Part shown: one piece after another, positions 8,127-18,773 of the stretch
Layout: each line of letters begins with the position of its first letter
Position numbering within the stretch: the stretch's first letter is position 1
Assembly (NCBI GenBank): GCA_024233085.1
Contig: JACKQC010000003.1
Span: 248,001 to 312,000, forward strand
Origin: Akkermansiaceae bacterium
GTDB lineage: Bacteria; Verrucomicrobiota; Verrucomicrobiia; Verrucomicrobiales; DEV007
DNA: 64,000 nt
Direction of reading: 5' to 3'
Made by a program: the position numbers and the translations under genes
The notes under the pieces: generated by a model
Told to the model about the DNA's origin: nothing
Seen by the model: only the letters and a program-made list of their open reading frames with translations
Database searches by the model: none

Positions 8127-10802
8127 TCAGGGAAGCGCCTCCAACAACGCGAGTCCGGAGCGCGTTTCGGTCCGGTCGATGTTGAAGAGGAAAAACCCGT
8201 GCCCGGTGGCATCGTACGGATCCGGGGTCGCGGGATTCGGAATCAGCAGCCCCAGGGCGGTGACGCGCCGGTTTGCCCCGTCCGGTCCGGGATCGAGCCG
8301 CAGATAGGCCCGAAACATGCCCGTGGAGTTGTCGAAAACCATTCGTTGCGGCCGCTCCATCACGACGCGCCGCCGGGAGAGAAAACGCGCGCCGAAGATC
8401 GCCGGATTCGCCACCAGCGTGTCGATGCCGCCGTCCTGAAGGGTCAGGCGAGCGTTGGGATCGGCCATGGCCGAGGTTCCCAGCGGCAGGGTGACAGCGT
8501 CGACAGGTTCGTATTTTCCCCCCGCGAGGCCGAGCGGCAGCGGCGAGTCCCAGCCGTTCGGGTAAAGGCGGCCGCGCGTACGCGGGGGTTTGCTCCAGGA
8601 CAGATCGCCCGTGATTTCCTGACCGATCGCCTCGGAAATCGAGACGCTCCCCATCAACGTGCCTTCGGGCCGGTGGAGCGACCGATAGATGACGGCTTCG
8701 CCGAGTGGGCCGAGCTTTCCTCCGGACGAAAACCGCGACCCATCGCCCAGCCGTCCGGTGAAACGGACCGTGGCGTGCCGGCCGAAACGCGCCACGCCGA
8801 AGCCCGTTCCCTCCGGAACCTCCGGCGCGGGGCCGCCCGGAACGGCGAGGAGGAAGTGGTCCCGCCCCGTCCGCGCGGACTCGTCGACGGTCCGCCAGCC
8901 GTTGAGGGTGCCCCCGCCCGCGAAGCCGCCGGTCATTTCTCCCGTCGCGGTGTCGAGCGTCGCCGTCAGGGTCACCGTTTGGCCGAGATGTGGGAAATTC
9001 GCGGTCAGAACGGGATTCGCGCCAGTCGCGTCGATCGTTCCCCGGATGCCGCGGCCTCGCCGCCCGATCTGGACGCGGCCCGACCAGGCGCCACTCGGCT
9101 GAACCGTCAGATCGACCCTCGCTCCGAGTCCCGCCGTTTCTGGCGCGGCGCGGTCGACGAGACCGGAGAAGTTTCCGACGACCGATTCGGGCAACGTCTC
9201 CACCTGAAGGGTGAACGGCTCGGAAACCGATTGCCCGTACCGGTTCGCCGCGACAATGACGACACGGTCGTAGATCCCCGACTTCCTGGGAATGCCCTCG
9301 ATCTCACCGGTCCGGGGATCGATTCTCAGGCCCGGAGGCAGGCCGCGGGCGCTCCAGCGGGTCGGGTCGCCTCCGCCCGAAACGGCGACGGCGTGGGTGT
9401 AGGCGGCACCGATTTTTCCCGGGCCGAGCATTTGGGACAGGTCGATCACCGGGGGCGTGTCGTCGTCGCCGAGTTCGAGCGTGAAGGTTTCCGTGCCCGG
9501 GGCGCCGAGCCCGGCTTCGGCGACGGGATCGGGTCCGCCGAGGGCGAGGACGATGGTTTCGGCAGATTCGTGGGCGACCTTGTCGTTTATCAGATCGATG
9601 GTGATGACGCGCTGGGATTCGCCGACGCCGAAGGTGATCTCCCCGGAATCGATTTCAAAATCGTCTCCCGACGTCGCGCTCCCGGAAATCTGAACCGGCA
9701 CGGTGACGGGATTCACCGCCGGCGGCGAAAGGTTGACCGTCACGCTGATCTGACCGGCGTCCTCCCGCGCGGCGGCGGACGTGGTGAGGAACTCGACGGA
9801 ACGGACTTTCAGTTCCGCCACCGCCTTGTAACCGAGAACCAGATCGGACCCGGAGGCGTAGGCGCTGTCGTTGGCGAGAAAACTGAGAAAATCGTCGCCG
9901 TTCATCGAGAATTTTTTCGGCGTGTAGCTGGGTGGACCCGAGGCGCCCTGGATCGGGGCATGATCCGGAAAAAAACGCCGCGTCACGCCGGTGACCGGGT
10001 CGAAGGCCTGCAAATAATCGATCTGGTAACCGCCGACCCACACGCGGCCCTGACCATCCACGGCGAGACCGCCGGACGCGGCGGCCTGGACCAGCGCGGT
10101 GGCGGCCGATTTCGGGACGGGATTCGGCGCCCCGTTCCGCACGGCCTCGACGGCGGCGTCGACTTGCGCGGCGGAAAGCTTCAACACTTGGTTGTCCACC
10201 GCGGGATCGAGATCGGCCAGGGCGACATAGACATCTCCAGAGGCATCAGTGTCCAGCCCTCCGCTGAACTGACTCAGGTCACCCGTCACCGCGCCCGCCC
10301 GCGTTCCGTCCGCCGAGACGTAGACGAGGTTGTTCTTCCCGCTCGATCCGTTGTTCCCGGCGATCAGCCACCCCTCGCGTCCGGAGGTCGGATGCCTCCA
10401 ATAGACACCCGTGTAATTCTGCAACGTCGCCAGGGCGGCGCCAATGTCGGTGGCGGGCGCGGAAGGATCGAAGGGATACAATCCCGACGGTCCAAAAAAA
10501 CCTCCACCGCCGATCAATGCCTCCGACGCGGATCGCACCGCCACGAAGGATGGATCGAAGCTCTGGCCGGCGCCGTTGGCCACCGTCGTGAAATTCCCAG
10601 CGCCAAACGCGTCCTGCACCCAAACCGCGCCGCCGGTCCCAAAAACAAATCGGCCGTCGGGCAGATGCGCATGGGTGAAGGCGAAACCGTCGAGCGTGCC
10701 GGCCGTGAAAACCGACCACTCCCCGGCCGACACCGGAGCGGCGGATCCCACCATCGCGGCGGCCAGTCCAAGGCGAAGCGAAAGGCGGAAAAATGAAGAC
10801 AT
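8127..10802 (-). CDS. Exported protein with N-terminal propeller-like region, Calx-beta and Ig-like domains
   Basis: The protein has 891 residues from ATG 10802; an ATG at 10835 would add 11 residues before the signal peptide. A cleavable signal peptide is evident (LGLAAAMVGSAAPVSA, then GEW). Residues 30-330 look like irregular beta-propeller blades (LPDGRFVFGTGGAVWV, DASGDVYVALADLD, DGQGRVWVGGYQ). A Calx-beta domain follows (VTVPVQISGSATSGDDFEI, then ESAETIVLAL) and then a He_PIG domain (GLPPGLRIDPRTGEIEGIP). The C-terminal part resembles beta-rich domains of verrucomicrobial autotransporter-like proteins. It is first in an operon with the Ig-domain protein and is probably surface-exposed and calcium-influenced. 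No enzymatic motif is visible. Confidence 0.75.
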   Translation of the reverse strand: MSSFFRLSLRLGLAAAMVGSAAPVSAGEWSVFTAGTLDGFAFTHAHLPDGRFVFGTGGAVWVQDAFGAGNFTTVANGAGQSFDPSFVAVRSASEALIGGGGFFGPSGLYPFDPSAPATDIGAALATLQNYTGVYWRHPTSGREGWLIAGNNGSSGKNNLVYVSADGTRAGAVTGDLSQFSGGLDTDASGDVYVALADLDPAVDNQVLKLSAAQVDAAVEAVRNGAPNPVPKSAATALVQAAASGGLAVDGQGRVWVGGYQIDYLQAFDPVTGVTRRFFPDHAPIQGASGPPSYTPKKFSMNGDDFLSFLANDSAYASGSDLVLGYKAVAELKVRSVEFLTTSAAAREDAGQISVTVNLSPPAVNPVTVPVQISGSATSGDDFEIDSGEITFGVGESQRVITIDLINDKVAHESAETIVLALGGPDPVAEAGLGAPGTETFTLELGDDDTPPVIDLSQMLGPGKIGAAYTHAVAVSGGGDPTRWSARGLPPGLRIDPRTGEIEGIPRKSGIYDRVVIVAANRYGQSVSEPFTLQVETLPESVVGNFSGLVDRAAPETAGLGARVDLTVQPSGAWSGRVQIGRRGRGIRGTIDATGANPVLTANFPHLGQTVTLTATLDTATGEMTGGFAGGGTLNGWRTVDESARTGRDHFLLAVPGGPAPEVPEGTGFGVARFGRHATVRFTGRLGDGSRFSSGGKLGPLGEAVIYRSLHRPEGTLMGSVSISEAIGQEITGDLSWSKPPRTRGRLYPNGWDSPLPLGLAGGKYEPVDAVTLPLGTSAMADPNARLTLQDGGIDTLVANPAIFGARFLSRRRVVMERPQRMVFDNSTGMFRAYLRLDPGPDGANRRVTALGLLIPNPATPDPYDATGHGFFLFNIDRTETRSGLALLEALP

Positions 10803-10930
10803 CACTGGGAAACGAATCGGATTGGTGCAATACATATCATCAAATTACGATTTGTCGATGGATAATGTTTTGCTTCTGTTTTGGCCCTACCGGCTCTTGA
10901 AAAACGACCCGGTCACCGCTCTCGTGACGC

Positions 10931-11396
10931 GTGCTGCACATTGTTCTCGTCGAACCGGAGATCCCGCCCAACACCGGCAACATCGGCCGCCTGTGCCTGG
11001 CCACGGGCGCGCGGCTTCACCTCGTCGGACCGCTCGGGTTTTCCCTCGACGACCGCTCCCTTCGCCGGGCCGGACTCGATTATTGGGCGGAAGTGGATGT
11101 GCGGCGATGGGATTCGCTCGCCGAGCTGAAACGTGGCGCTGGCCCCGAAGCGCGGTTTTTCTATCTCACCACGAAAACGGATCGTCCCTATTGGTCCGTG
11201 GATTTCCGCGATGGCGATCACTTCGTCCTCGGCGCCGAAACACGCGGCCTCCCCGAAAATCTGCTCCGGGAGAACGCGGGTGACTGCCTGACCATTCCCC
11301 AGCGGGACGCCACGGTCCGGAGCCTGAATCTCGCCACCGCGGCGGGAATCGTCCTCTACGAAGCGGTGCGGCAACTCGACACCCGCGGCGGCGGAC

Positions 11397-11407
<11 letters not shown>
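10931..11407 (+). CDS. trmL: tRNA (cytidine/uridine-34-2'-O)-methyltransferase
   Basis: This is a 158-residue SPOUT-superfamily protein. It opens MLHIVLVEPEIPPNTGNIGRLC (motif 1 with the catalytic Asn and Arg) and has HFVLGAETRGLP (motif 2) and LNLATAAGIVLYEA (motif 3, trefoil knot). Length and motifs match TrmL, which methylates the wobble ribose of tRNA-Leu isoacceptors using SAM. The start is GTG 10931, since the conserved N terminus begins there. Its 3' end overlaps the convergent pntB stop by 11 bp. Confidence 0.93.
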
Positions 11408-12758
<1,351 letters not shown>

Positions 12759-12818
12759 GGTGGTGAAAGTCGGAAATTCGTTGGGCGTTTTCGCGTGGGC
12801 CGACCCGCGGGGACCGGA

Positions 12819-13100
12819 TTACTTGCCCTTCTTCCGGAACATGCCGAGCATACGGTCGGTGACCATATACCCGCCCACCACGTTGATGGTGGCAAGGATC
12901 AAGGCCGCGAAGCCGAGCCATTTTCCGAGGCTGCCCTCGGCCACGCCCGAGGCGATCAGCGCGCCGACGATGGTGATGCCCGAGATAGCGTTCGAGCCCG
13001 ACATCAGTGGCGTGTGCAACTGGCTGGGGACCTTTTGGATCAGCTCGAAGCCGAGAAACGCCGCGAGGACGAAGATAAAGAGAAGGAGGACGAGTTCCAT
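12819..13100 (-). CDS. pntAb: NAD(P) transhydrogenase subunit alpha, membrane part
   Basis: This 93-residue protein has three to four hydrophobic helices and the conserved segment GFELIQKVPSQLHTPLMSGS followed by NAISGITIVGAL. It is the membrane portion that in E. coli is fused to the C terminus of PntA; here it is a separate gene, as in Rhodospirillum and many other bacteria. It is 30 bp downstream of pntAa and 60 bp upstream of pntB, in one operon. Confidence 0.95.
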   Translation of the reverse strand: MELVLLLFIFVLAAFLGFELIQKVPSQLHTPLMSGSNAISGITIVGALIASGVAEGSLGKWLGFAALILATINVVGGYMVTDRMLGMFRKKGK

Positions 13101-13130
13101 GGGAAAAATTCGAGGTAATTGTTGATTCGG

Positions 13131-14264
13131 TCAGGCCTTCCGGAAGCGCTCGTGGACGATCTCGCCGCCGTGGGTGATGACGCAGCCTTTCTGCAATTCA
13201 TCGGCCAGGTCGATCTTGAACGCCTTGGCTTCCGCGTCCCAGAAATGGCCGATCATGTTCGCGAAGTTCGCCGCCAGCATCTGGGTGGCGTGCGCGGGCA
13301 CGCGTCCCTCGTAGTTGGCCAGCCCGATGAGGCGCACGCCGTTGTCGGTGACGACTTCCTCGCCGGGAACGATGCCCTCGACGTTGCCGCCGCCCTCGGC
13401 CGCGAGATCGACGATGAGGCTGCCCGGTTTCATGCTCGCCACGACATCGGATTTGATGAGGATCGGCGGTTTGCGGCCGAAAACCTTCGCGGTGGTGATG
13501 ACCACATCGCTTTGGGCGCAGACCTTGCCCTGTTCCTGCCGCTGCTTTTCGAGCTGCTCGGATGTCAGTTCCTTCGCGTAACCCTGGGAGGTGCCCGCGG
13601 TGTCGCCGCCCAAATCGATCCGCAACGCCTTGGCTCCAAGCGACTCCGCCTGCTCCAGCGCCTCGGCCCGGACGTCGAAGGCCGTGACGCGCGCCCCGAG
13701 CCGTTTCGCGGTCGCGATGGCCTGGAGACCCGCCACGCCGATCCCGACGATGAAAAATTTCGCCGGCGAAATCGTGCCCGCCGGGGTCATCATCATGGGC
13801 AGGATGGTCTTCAACCGGTTGGCGGCGAGAATCACGGCCACGTATCCCGCGAGGTTCGCCTGCGAGCTGATCGCGTCCATCTTCTGCGCCAGGGTCGAGC
13901 GGGGGATCATTTCGAGGCTGATGGCCGTGACCCCCTGTTTGGCGAAGGCGGCGATCAGATCCGGCTCGTTGAAGGGATCGAGAAAGCTGATGTGGATGGC
14001 GCCGCTCTTTTGCTTGCCGATTTCCGCCGCGTCGGGTTTTCGCACCCGCAACACCATGTCCGCCTCCGCGAGCGAGGCGCCGCGATCGGGCGCGACGGTG
14101 GCGCCGGCGGCCTGGTAATCTTCATCGGAGTGACTCGAGGCCTCACCGAGCCCGCTTTCGACGGAGACCTCCGCGCCGAGTTTCACCAACTTTCCGGCGG
14201 CCTCGGGATCGAGCGCGGCGCGGGTTTCGATCGGATCGGTTTCTCTCGGAACAAAGATTTTCAT
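13131..14264 (-). CDS. pntAa: NAD(P) transhydrogenase subunit alpha, NAD-binding part
   Basis: The 377-residue soluble subunit begins MKIFVPRETDPIETRAALDP. It has the RQD-loop-like region (SSQANLAGYVAVILAANRL), the Rossmann motif VGIGVAGLQAIATAKRLGARV and the end segment NMIGHFWDAEAKAF. This is domain I, which binds NAD(H) and passes hydride to the NADP domain of PntB. It is the first gene of the pnt operon. The 85-bp gap to aspC upstream contains palindromic repeat copy B, which therefore lies in its 5' region. Confidence 0.96.
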   Translation of the reverse strand: MKIFVPRETDPIETRAALDPEAAGKLVKLGAEVSVESGLGEASSHSDEDYQAAGATVAPDRGASLAEADMVLRVRKPDAAEIGKQKSGAIHISFLDPFNEPDLIAAFAKQGVTAISLEMIPRSTLAQKMDAISSQANLAGYVAVILAANRLKTILPMMMTPAGTISPAKFFIVGIGVAGLQAIATAKRLGARVTAFDVRAEALEQAESLGAKALRIDLGGDTAGTSQGYAKELTSEQLEKQRQEQGKVCAQSDVVITTAKVFGRKPPILIKSDVVASMKPGSLIVDLAAEGGGNVEGIVPGEEVVTDNGVRLIGLANYEGRVPAHATQMLAANFANMIGHFWDAEAKAFKIDLADELQKGCVITHGGEIVHERFRKA

Positions 14265-14288
14265 GGCAATTCGGTCTTTGGCTTCCGG

Positions 14289-14349
14289 CTTAACAGGGTT
14301 GGGTCATCGGATCAACCCTGTTGGGTCTCGGACCCGACCCTGTTGAGTC
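14289..14349. repeat. Palindromic repeat copy B (three units), intergenic
   Basis: There are three units at about 21-bp spacing: AACAGGGTTGGGTC (centre AGG), ATCAACCCTGTTGGGTC and GACCCGACCCTGTTGAGTC (both centre CCT). The array abuts the aspC stop codon and lies 25 bp before the pntAa start. Confidence 0.9.
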
Positions 14350-15516
14350 TCAGTAGGATCGGCAGAATTCCTCGAAGCGGTCGAGGCCTTTCTTGATGAC
14401 ATCCAGGCCGGTGGCGTAGCTGAAACGGATCGAGCGGTCGTTTCCGAAGGCGACGCCGGGCACCACGGCGATCTGGTGGCGGCTGAGCAGTTTTTCGGAG
14501 AGATTCATCGAGTTCAGCCCGATCGGCGTGGTGTCGACCAGGAAATAGAAGGCGCCCTCGGGTTCGACGACTTCGACGTTGTGGATTTTCTGAAGGCGAC
14601 TGAGCATGTACTGGCGCCGCATGTCGTATTCGTCGACCATGTCCCTGACGATGGTCTGGTCGCCCTGAAGCGCGGCGAGCGCGCCGTACTGGGCGAAGGT
14701 GGTGATGTTCGAGGTGGTGTGGCTCTGGATGGTGTCGATGGCGTCGGCAATCTCCCTCGGCGCGGCGGTGTAGCCGACGCGCCAACCGGTCATGGCGTAC
14801 ACCTTGCTGAATCCGTTGATGGTGATGGTCAGGTCGCGAACTTCCGGGCCGAGCGAGGCGATGCTGACGTGTTCCCGGCTGTTGTAGATGAGCTTTTCGT
14901 AAATCTCGTCGGAAAGGATGATGACGTCCTCGGAGAGGGCGACTTCGGCGATTTTTTCGAGTTCCTCGCGGGTATAGACGGCGCCGGTGGGATTGTTGGG
15001 GCTGTTGAGGATGAGCATGCGGGTGCGGCCGCTGATGGCCTCCTCAAACTCCTCGGCGGTCAGTTTCCAGCCGTTCTCGCGCTTGGTCTCGACGATGTAG
15101 GGTTCGGCGCCGACCATGCGGACCATCTCGGGATAACTGGTCCAGTAGGGCGCGGGAATGATGACTTCGTCACCGGGGTCGCAACAGGCGAGGATGGCGT
15201 TGTAGCAGGAGTGCTTGGCGCCGCAATTGACGCTGATCTGGCTGGTCTCGTATTCGAGATTGTTTTCGAGCAGGAGCTTTTCCTGGATCGCCTTGCGGAG
15301 GGGCAGAATCCCGGCGGCGGCGGTGTATTTGGTGGCGCCCTCCTGCAGGGCCTTGATGGCGGCTTCCTTGACGAATTCGGGGGTGTCCAGATCGGGCTCG
15401 CCGGCGCCGAAATTGCAGATGTCCTGGCCTTCGTCGATCATTTTCTTCGCCTGACTGGTGATCGAAAGCGTGATGGACGGGGCGATGCGGGAGATGTTGT
15501 TGGAAACGAGGTCCAT
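14350..15516 (-). CDS. aspC: Aspartate aminotransferase (class I/II PLP-dependent)
   Basis: From ATG 15516 the protein has 388 residues; the frame is open to 15561 but the family begins at MDLVSNNISRIAPSITLSIT. It shows the class I aminotransferase signatures LNSPNNPTGAVYT, LSDEIYEKL and INGFSKVYAMTGWRVGY, where Lys of the last forms the Schiff base with PLP; a C-terminal Arg (RFSYAT) binds the substrate carboxylate. It interconverts aspartate and oxaloacetate with glutamate/2-oxoglutarate and may also accept prephenate, as some Ib-type enzymes do. The 300 bp upstream hold no convincing gene. Confidence 0.93.
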   Translation of the reverse strand: MDLVSNNISRIAPSITLSITSQAKKMIDEGQDICNFGAGEPDLDTPEFVKEAAIKALQEGATKYTAAAGILPLRKAIQEKLLLENNLEYETSQISVNCGAKHSCYNAILACCDPGDEVIIPAPYWTSYPEMVRMVGAEPYIVETKRENGWKLTAEEFEEAISGRTRMLILNSPNNPTGAVYTREELEKIAEVALSEDVIILSDEIYEKLIYNSREHVSIASLGPEVRDLTITINGFSKVYAMTGWRVGYTAAPREIADAIDTIQSHTTSNITTFAQYGALAALQGDQTIVRDMVDEYDMRRQYMLSRLQKIHNVEVVEPEGAFYFLVDTTPIGLNSMNLSEKLLSRHQIAVVPGVAFGNDRSIRFSYATGLDVIKKGLDRFEEFCRSY

Positions 15517-15819
15517 GGCGATAGATAGTGGGAATGGGAAGGGATGAAAAAAATCTCTCAACGGGTGGCGGTCGCGAGGGCCGGGGGATGTTCCGCCGCC
15601 AAATCCACCGGGGTGTCGCCACCGCCGGATCGGCGGAGGGAGGACGGGAGAGTCAGCCTTGGAAGATCGGTCGCCATCGCCTCAAACAATTCCCGCCGTT
15701 TCGGGAATCTGGAATGGCCGGGCCGGAAACTCCTGTCCTGAAAGATGCGGGGGAATTGAGATACGTGAAACCATGCCGGTTTCAAGCGAAATCCCGTTTT
15801 TGGCGCAGGAATGCCCCCT
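15517..15819. other. Intergenic stretch between aspC and mlaD
   Basis: These 303 bases hold no gene I can support. A 75-codon frame on the minus strand (15558-15785) ends with GGDTPVDLAAEHPPAL, which faintly recalls an ankyrin-repeat turn, but it has no ribosome-binding site and no second repeat. The aspC promoter should lie here. Confidence 0.4.
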
Positions 15820-16842
15820 TCACCGGTTTTTGTTAAAAAGCCGGTTGAACGGGCCGCCCGTTCCGGCCCGCCCGGAGTCGGTTCCGGAGTCGCTTTCGGC
15901 GGGCTTGGACTTGTCCTTGGGATACCCGAGGATTCCGTAGCGGTCGAGCTTGTCGACGAAGCTCTCGAGGTCGCGGCGCAGGCCGGTGTCGGAGATCAGG
16001 GCCGCGGCCACGCCGTCGCCTTCGGAGATTTCGGTCATGGCGGCGCTGGCTTTTTTCAGGGTTTCGCGCAGATCGGCGACGGCGGGTTCCAGTTCCGCCA
16101 TGGCGGGCTCGGCCTTGGCGATGACCTCCTTGGCCTTGTCGAAGGTGTCGCCGGCCTTGGTCATGGCGGTCTTGGCCTCGTTGACGGTGGTCTTGAGGTC
16201 GTCCATCAGCGGATCGAGCTTTTCCGTGCCGCGGTTGAGGTTTTCGCCGGTCTTCTTCAACTCGGCGAAGGTGGTCTTGAGATTCTCGATGTTTTCCTCG
16301 GCGAGCATGCCGGTTTCGATTTTCTTGAAGATGCGGTCGAGGCTTTGGACGGCGACCTGGATGTCCTTCACCGCCAGGCGAATGTCCGCGAGCACGAGGC
16401 CGGCGTCCTCCTGGAGGGATTCAAGGCCGGAGCCGCCGCTGCCTTTGATGGTCTCGCCGTCGGTGAAATACTCCGGCTTCGGCTCCTTGGGCATGTCGAT
16501 CCGGACATAGGTGTCTCCCATGAGGCCGCTGGTGGCGACGGTAAATCGGGAACCGAGGGGAATCTTGTCCTCGGCGTAGATGTGCAGGGGCACGATGACG
16601 GCGGTGAACTCGTCGTTGAGCTTGGGTTCGCCGGCGACATAGCCGACTTTCTGCCCGGCGAGCTTCACCGGGGCGCCCTCGATCAGGCCCCCGGCGTCGG
16701 GAAAAAGGACGCTGACTTCGTAATTCTGCCGCAGGCGGTTTCCGAACCGTCCGAACTGGACGATCAGGGCTCCCATAATGGCCAGTCCGAAAAAGACAAA
16801 AAGGCCCACGAGCAGTTCGGTGCGATCGTTTCGGATAGCCAT
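15820..16842 (-). CDS. mlaD: MlaD-family MCE-domain lipid transport protein
   Basis: The 340-residue protein has a single N-terminal membrane helix (about 9-28, ELLVGLFVFFGLAIMGALIV), then one MCE domain (about 38-120: VLFPDAGGLIEGAPVKLAGQ, LGSRFTVATSGLMGDTYVRI). A long charged helical region follows (about 150-280, with repeated EKA/TLKKA patterns), fitting a coiled coil. It is anchored in the inner membrane with the MCE ring in the periplasm, where it binds phospholipid for the MlaFE transporter. It is the third gene of mlaE-mlaF-mlaD. No MlaC or MlaB gene is present nearby, so the periplasmic coiled coil may serve as the bridge, as proposed for other long MCE proteins. Confidence 0.9.
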   Translation of the reverse strand: MAIRNDRTELLVGLFVFFGLAIMGALIVQFGRFGNRLRQNYEVSVLFPDAGGLIEGAPVKLAGQKVGYVAGEPKLNDEFTAVIVPLHIYAEDKIPLGSRFTVATSGLMGDTYVRIDMPKEPKPEYFTDGETIKGSGGSGLESLQEDAGLVLADIRLAVKDIQVAVQSLDRIFKKIETGMLAEENIENLKTTFAELKKTGENLNRGTEKLDPLMDDLKTTVNEAKTAMTKAGDTFDKAKEVIAKAEPAMAELEPAVADLRETLKKASAAMTEISEGDGVAAALISDTGLRRDLESFVDKLDRYGILGYPKDKSKPAESDSGTDSGRAGTGGPFNRLFNKNR

Positions 16843-16917
16843 GCTTCGATTCCCAGGGTTCGGACGAAAACGGACTTAAGGTAGCACTTTTGGGCGGGGA
16901 AACCACGGGCGAGCCGG

Positions 16918-17730
16918 TCAGCGCTCTTTTTGGCGGGTCTTTTCGGCTTCCTCGCGCAGGGTTTCCTCGGAGCGTCCCTCGATGAAATTCCGGATCTTGG
17001 GGTCGGGATGCTCGCGGAGTTCCTCCGGCGTGCCCAGGAAGTAGATGGTCCCGTCGCGCAGGTAGGCGACGCGGGTGGCCACTTTGAAGACGCTCTTCAT
17101 GTCGTGGGTGACGACGACCGAGGTGACTTTCAGCTCGCGCTGGAGACGGAGAATGAGGTGATCGATGCTGTCGGCCACGACGGGGTCGAGTCCCGCTGTC
17201 GGTTCGTCGTAGAGGATGCACTCAGGCTGGGCAATGATGGCGCGGGCGAGTGCGACGCGTTTCCGCATGCCGCCGGAGATGTTGATGGGCATTTTCTCCA
17301 TGTGGGCGTCCAGCTCGACCACCGAGAGGGCTTTTTCGACTTTCTCCAGAAGCACGGAGACATCGCGAATGCCGCGTTCCCGTAAGGGGAAGGCGACATT
17401 TTCGGCCACGGTCATCGAATCGAACAGGGCGCCATCCTGAAAGAGAACTCCGACTTTCCGCCGCACCGATTTCAGGAGCCGTCTTTCCGAAATACCGACG
17501 ATTTCCTCTCCATCGACCCGAATGCTGCCCTCGTCGGGAGTCATGAGACCGATGAGGTGCTTGAGAAAAACGCTCTTCCCCTCGCCGCTCCGGCCCAGCA
17601 CGACCATCGTCTCGCCGCGGCGGATTTGCAGATCGACCCCGCGAAGGATTTCCTGCGTGCCGAGCGACTTTTTGACTCCCGTGACTTCGATGAAGGGGGC
17701 TTCCTCCGATGGATGGGATGGCGATGACAT
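16918..17730 (-). CDS. mlaF: MlaF-type ABC transporter ATPase
   Basis: The 270-residue ATPase has Walker A GRSGEGKSV, the signature NISGGMRKRVALARAI, Walker B CILYDEPTAGLD and an H-loop in VVVTHDMKSVF. The LSGGM-type signature and the C-terminal tail after RNFIEGR are typical of MlaF/Mkl proteins. It powers phospholipid transport with MlaE at the inner membrane. It starts 19 bp after the mlaE stop and ends 75 bp before mlaD. Confidence 0.94.
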   Translation of the reverse strand: MSSPSHPSEEAPFIEVTGVKKSLGTQEILRGVDLQIRRGETMVVLGRSGEGKSVFLKHLIGLMTPDEGSIRVDGEEIVGISERRLLKSVRRKVGVLFQDGALFDSMTVAENVAFPLRERGIRDVSVLLEKVEKALSVVELDAHMEKMPINISGGMRKRVALARAIIAQPECILYDEPTAGLDPVVADSIDHLILRLQRELKVTSVVVTHDMKSVFKVATRVAYLRDGTIYFLGTPEELREHPDPKIRNFIEGRSEETLREEAEKTRQKER

Positions 17731-17749
17731 GGCGCGCGGCGGGATCGGA

Positions 17750-18547
17750 TCAGGCTTGCGCTGAAAGCGGGAAGAAATAGTTCAGCAGGAGGCTGAGGAA
17801 GAAATTCACGATCAGAATGCCGAGGCTGGAAATCACGACCGCGGAGGTCGTGCCCCGGCCGACGCCGACCGCGCCATTCGAGGCGGTGAGCCCCTGGTGA
17901 CAGGAGACCAGAACGATGATTCCGCCGAAAAAGAAGCCCTTGATCATCCCGATGCCGATGTCGGAAAGGTCGGTGAAGGCTCGAATCTGAGCGTCGTACC
18001 AGGCAAAGGGCACCTTGAACCCCCATACCGTGATGACATAGGACGCCACGATGCCGAATCCCGTCGCCTCCGCGACCAGAAGCGGCATCGAGAAAAACAT
18101 TCCCGCCGCCCGGGGGAGGACGAGATAGTCCAACGGATGCACGCCGATGGACCGGAGCGCGTCGATTTGCTCGGTCACCTTCATGGTTCCAATCTCGGCG
18201 GCCATGGCGGCTCCGACCCGACCGGCAACCATCAGCCCGGTGAGGACCGGGCCCAATTCGCGGCACATGGCGATCGAGACGACGGGCCCGACCGCCGACT
18301 CGAGACCCAGCGTGCTGAATTTGAAATAGGTCTGGGCGGCAAACACCGCGCCGGTGAAGGCCCCGGTCACAATCACCACCAACTGGGAGCCGAAGCCGGT
18401 GTTGACCACTTGGCGTCCGACGAGATTGGGCCGGATCTTGCCGACAAAGAAGGCGAGCGTCGTTTCGAGGAACAATTCGCCCAATTGTCCCAAATAACTC
18501 AGCAGGCGGAGAAATCCGCCTCCCATGTTCTGAAGAGCGCTGCGCAT
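17750..18547 (-). CDS. mlaE: MlaE-type ABC transporter permease
   Basis: The 265-residue membrane protein has five to six hydrophobic segments and the family motif AAEIGTMKVTEQIDALRSIGV (coupling region contacting MlaF), followed by LVLPRAAGMFFSMPLL. It is the permease of an MCE-type lipid transporter and the first gene of the operon. The start is ATG 18547. The divergent 226-bp gap to carB should hold both promoters. Confidence 0.94.
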   Translation of the reverse strand: MRSALQNMGGGFLRLLSYLGQLGELFLETTLAFFVGKIRPNLVGRQVVNTGFGSQLVVIVTGAFTGAVFAAQTYFKFSTLGLESAVGPVVSIAMCRELGPVLTGLMVAGRVGAAMAAEIGTMKVTEQIDALRSIGVHPLDYLVLPRAAGMFFSMPLLVAEATGFGIVASYVITVWGFKVPFAWYDAQIRAFTDLSDIGIGMIKGFFFGGIIVLVSCHQGLTASNGAVGVGRGTTSAVVISSLGILIVNFFLSLLLNYFFPLSAQA

Positions 18548-18773
18548 GAACGAACGAACGGCGATGCCTGGAAGTTTTCGAAATCGAATCGGCCGCGAGG
18601 GTCGCGGGGGCGGTTCCTTTTGCCCGAAACATTACCGGAGAGGGGGTCCCGGCGCAATCGCCGCGACCGAAACGACCGACCGACCGATCCGAGACGGCGC
18701 CCAGGCGGCCGGAACCTCGGCGCTTTACATCGCCGGGGGCCAATGCAAGTAGTGTGCCGCCTTCCGCCCAAAA

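Noticed and set aside
8199..10796. An 865-codon plus-strand frame opposite the Calx-beta protein
   Set aside because: The minus-strand protein has a signal peptide and known domains; the plus frame is Arg-rich without motifs.
15558..15785. Small minus-strand frame with TPVDLAA, like a single ankyrin turn
   Set aside because: There is only one weak motif, no ribosome-binding site and no homologous repeat; described only as part of the intergenic stretch.
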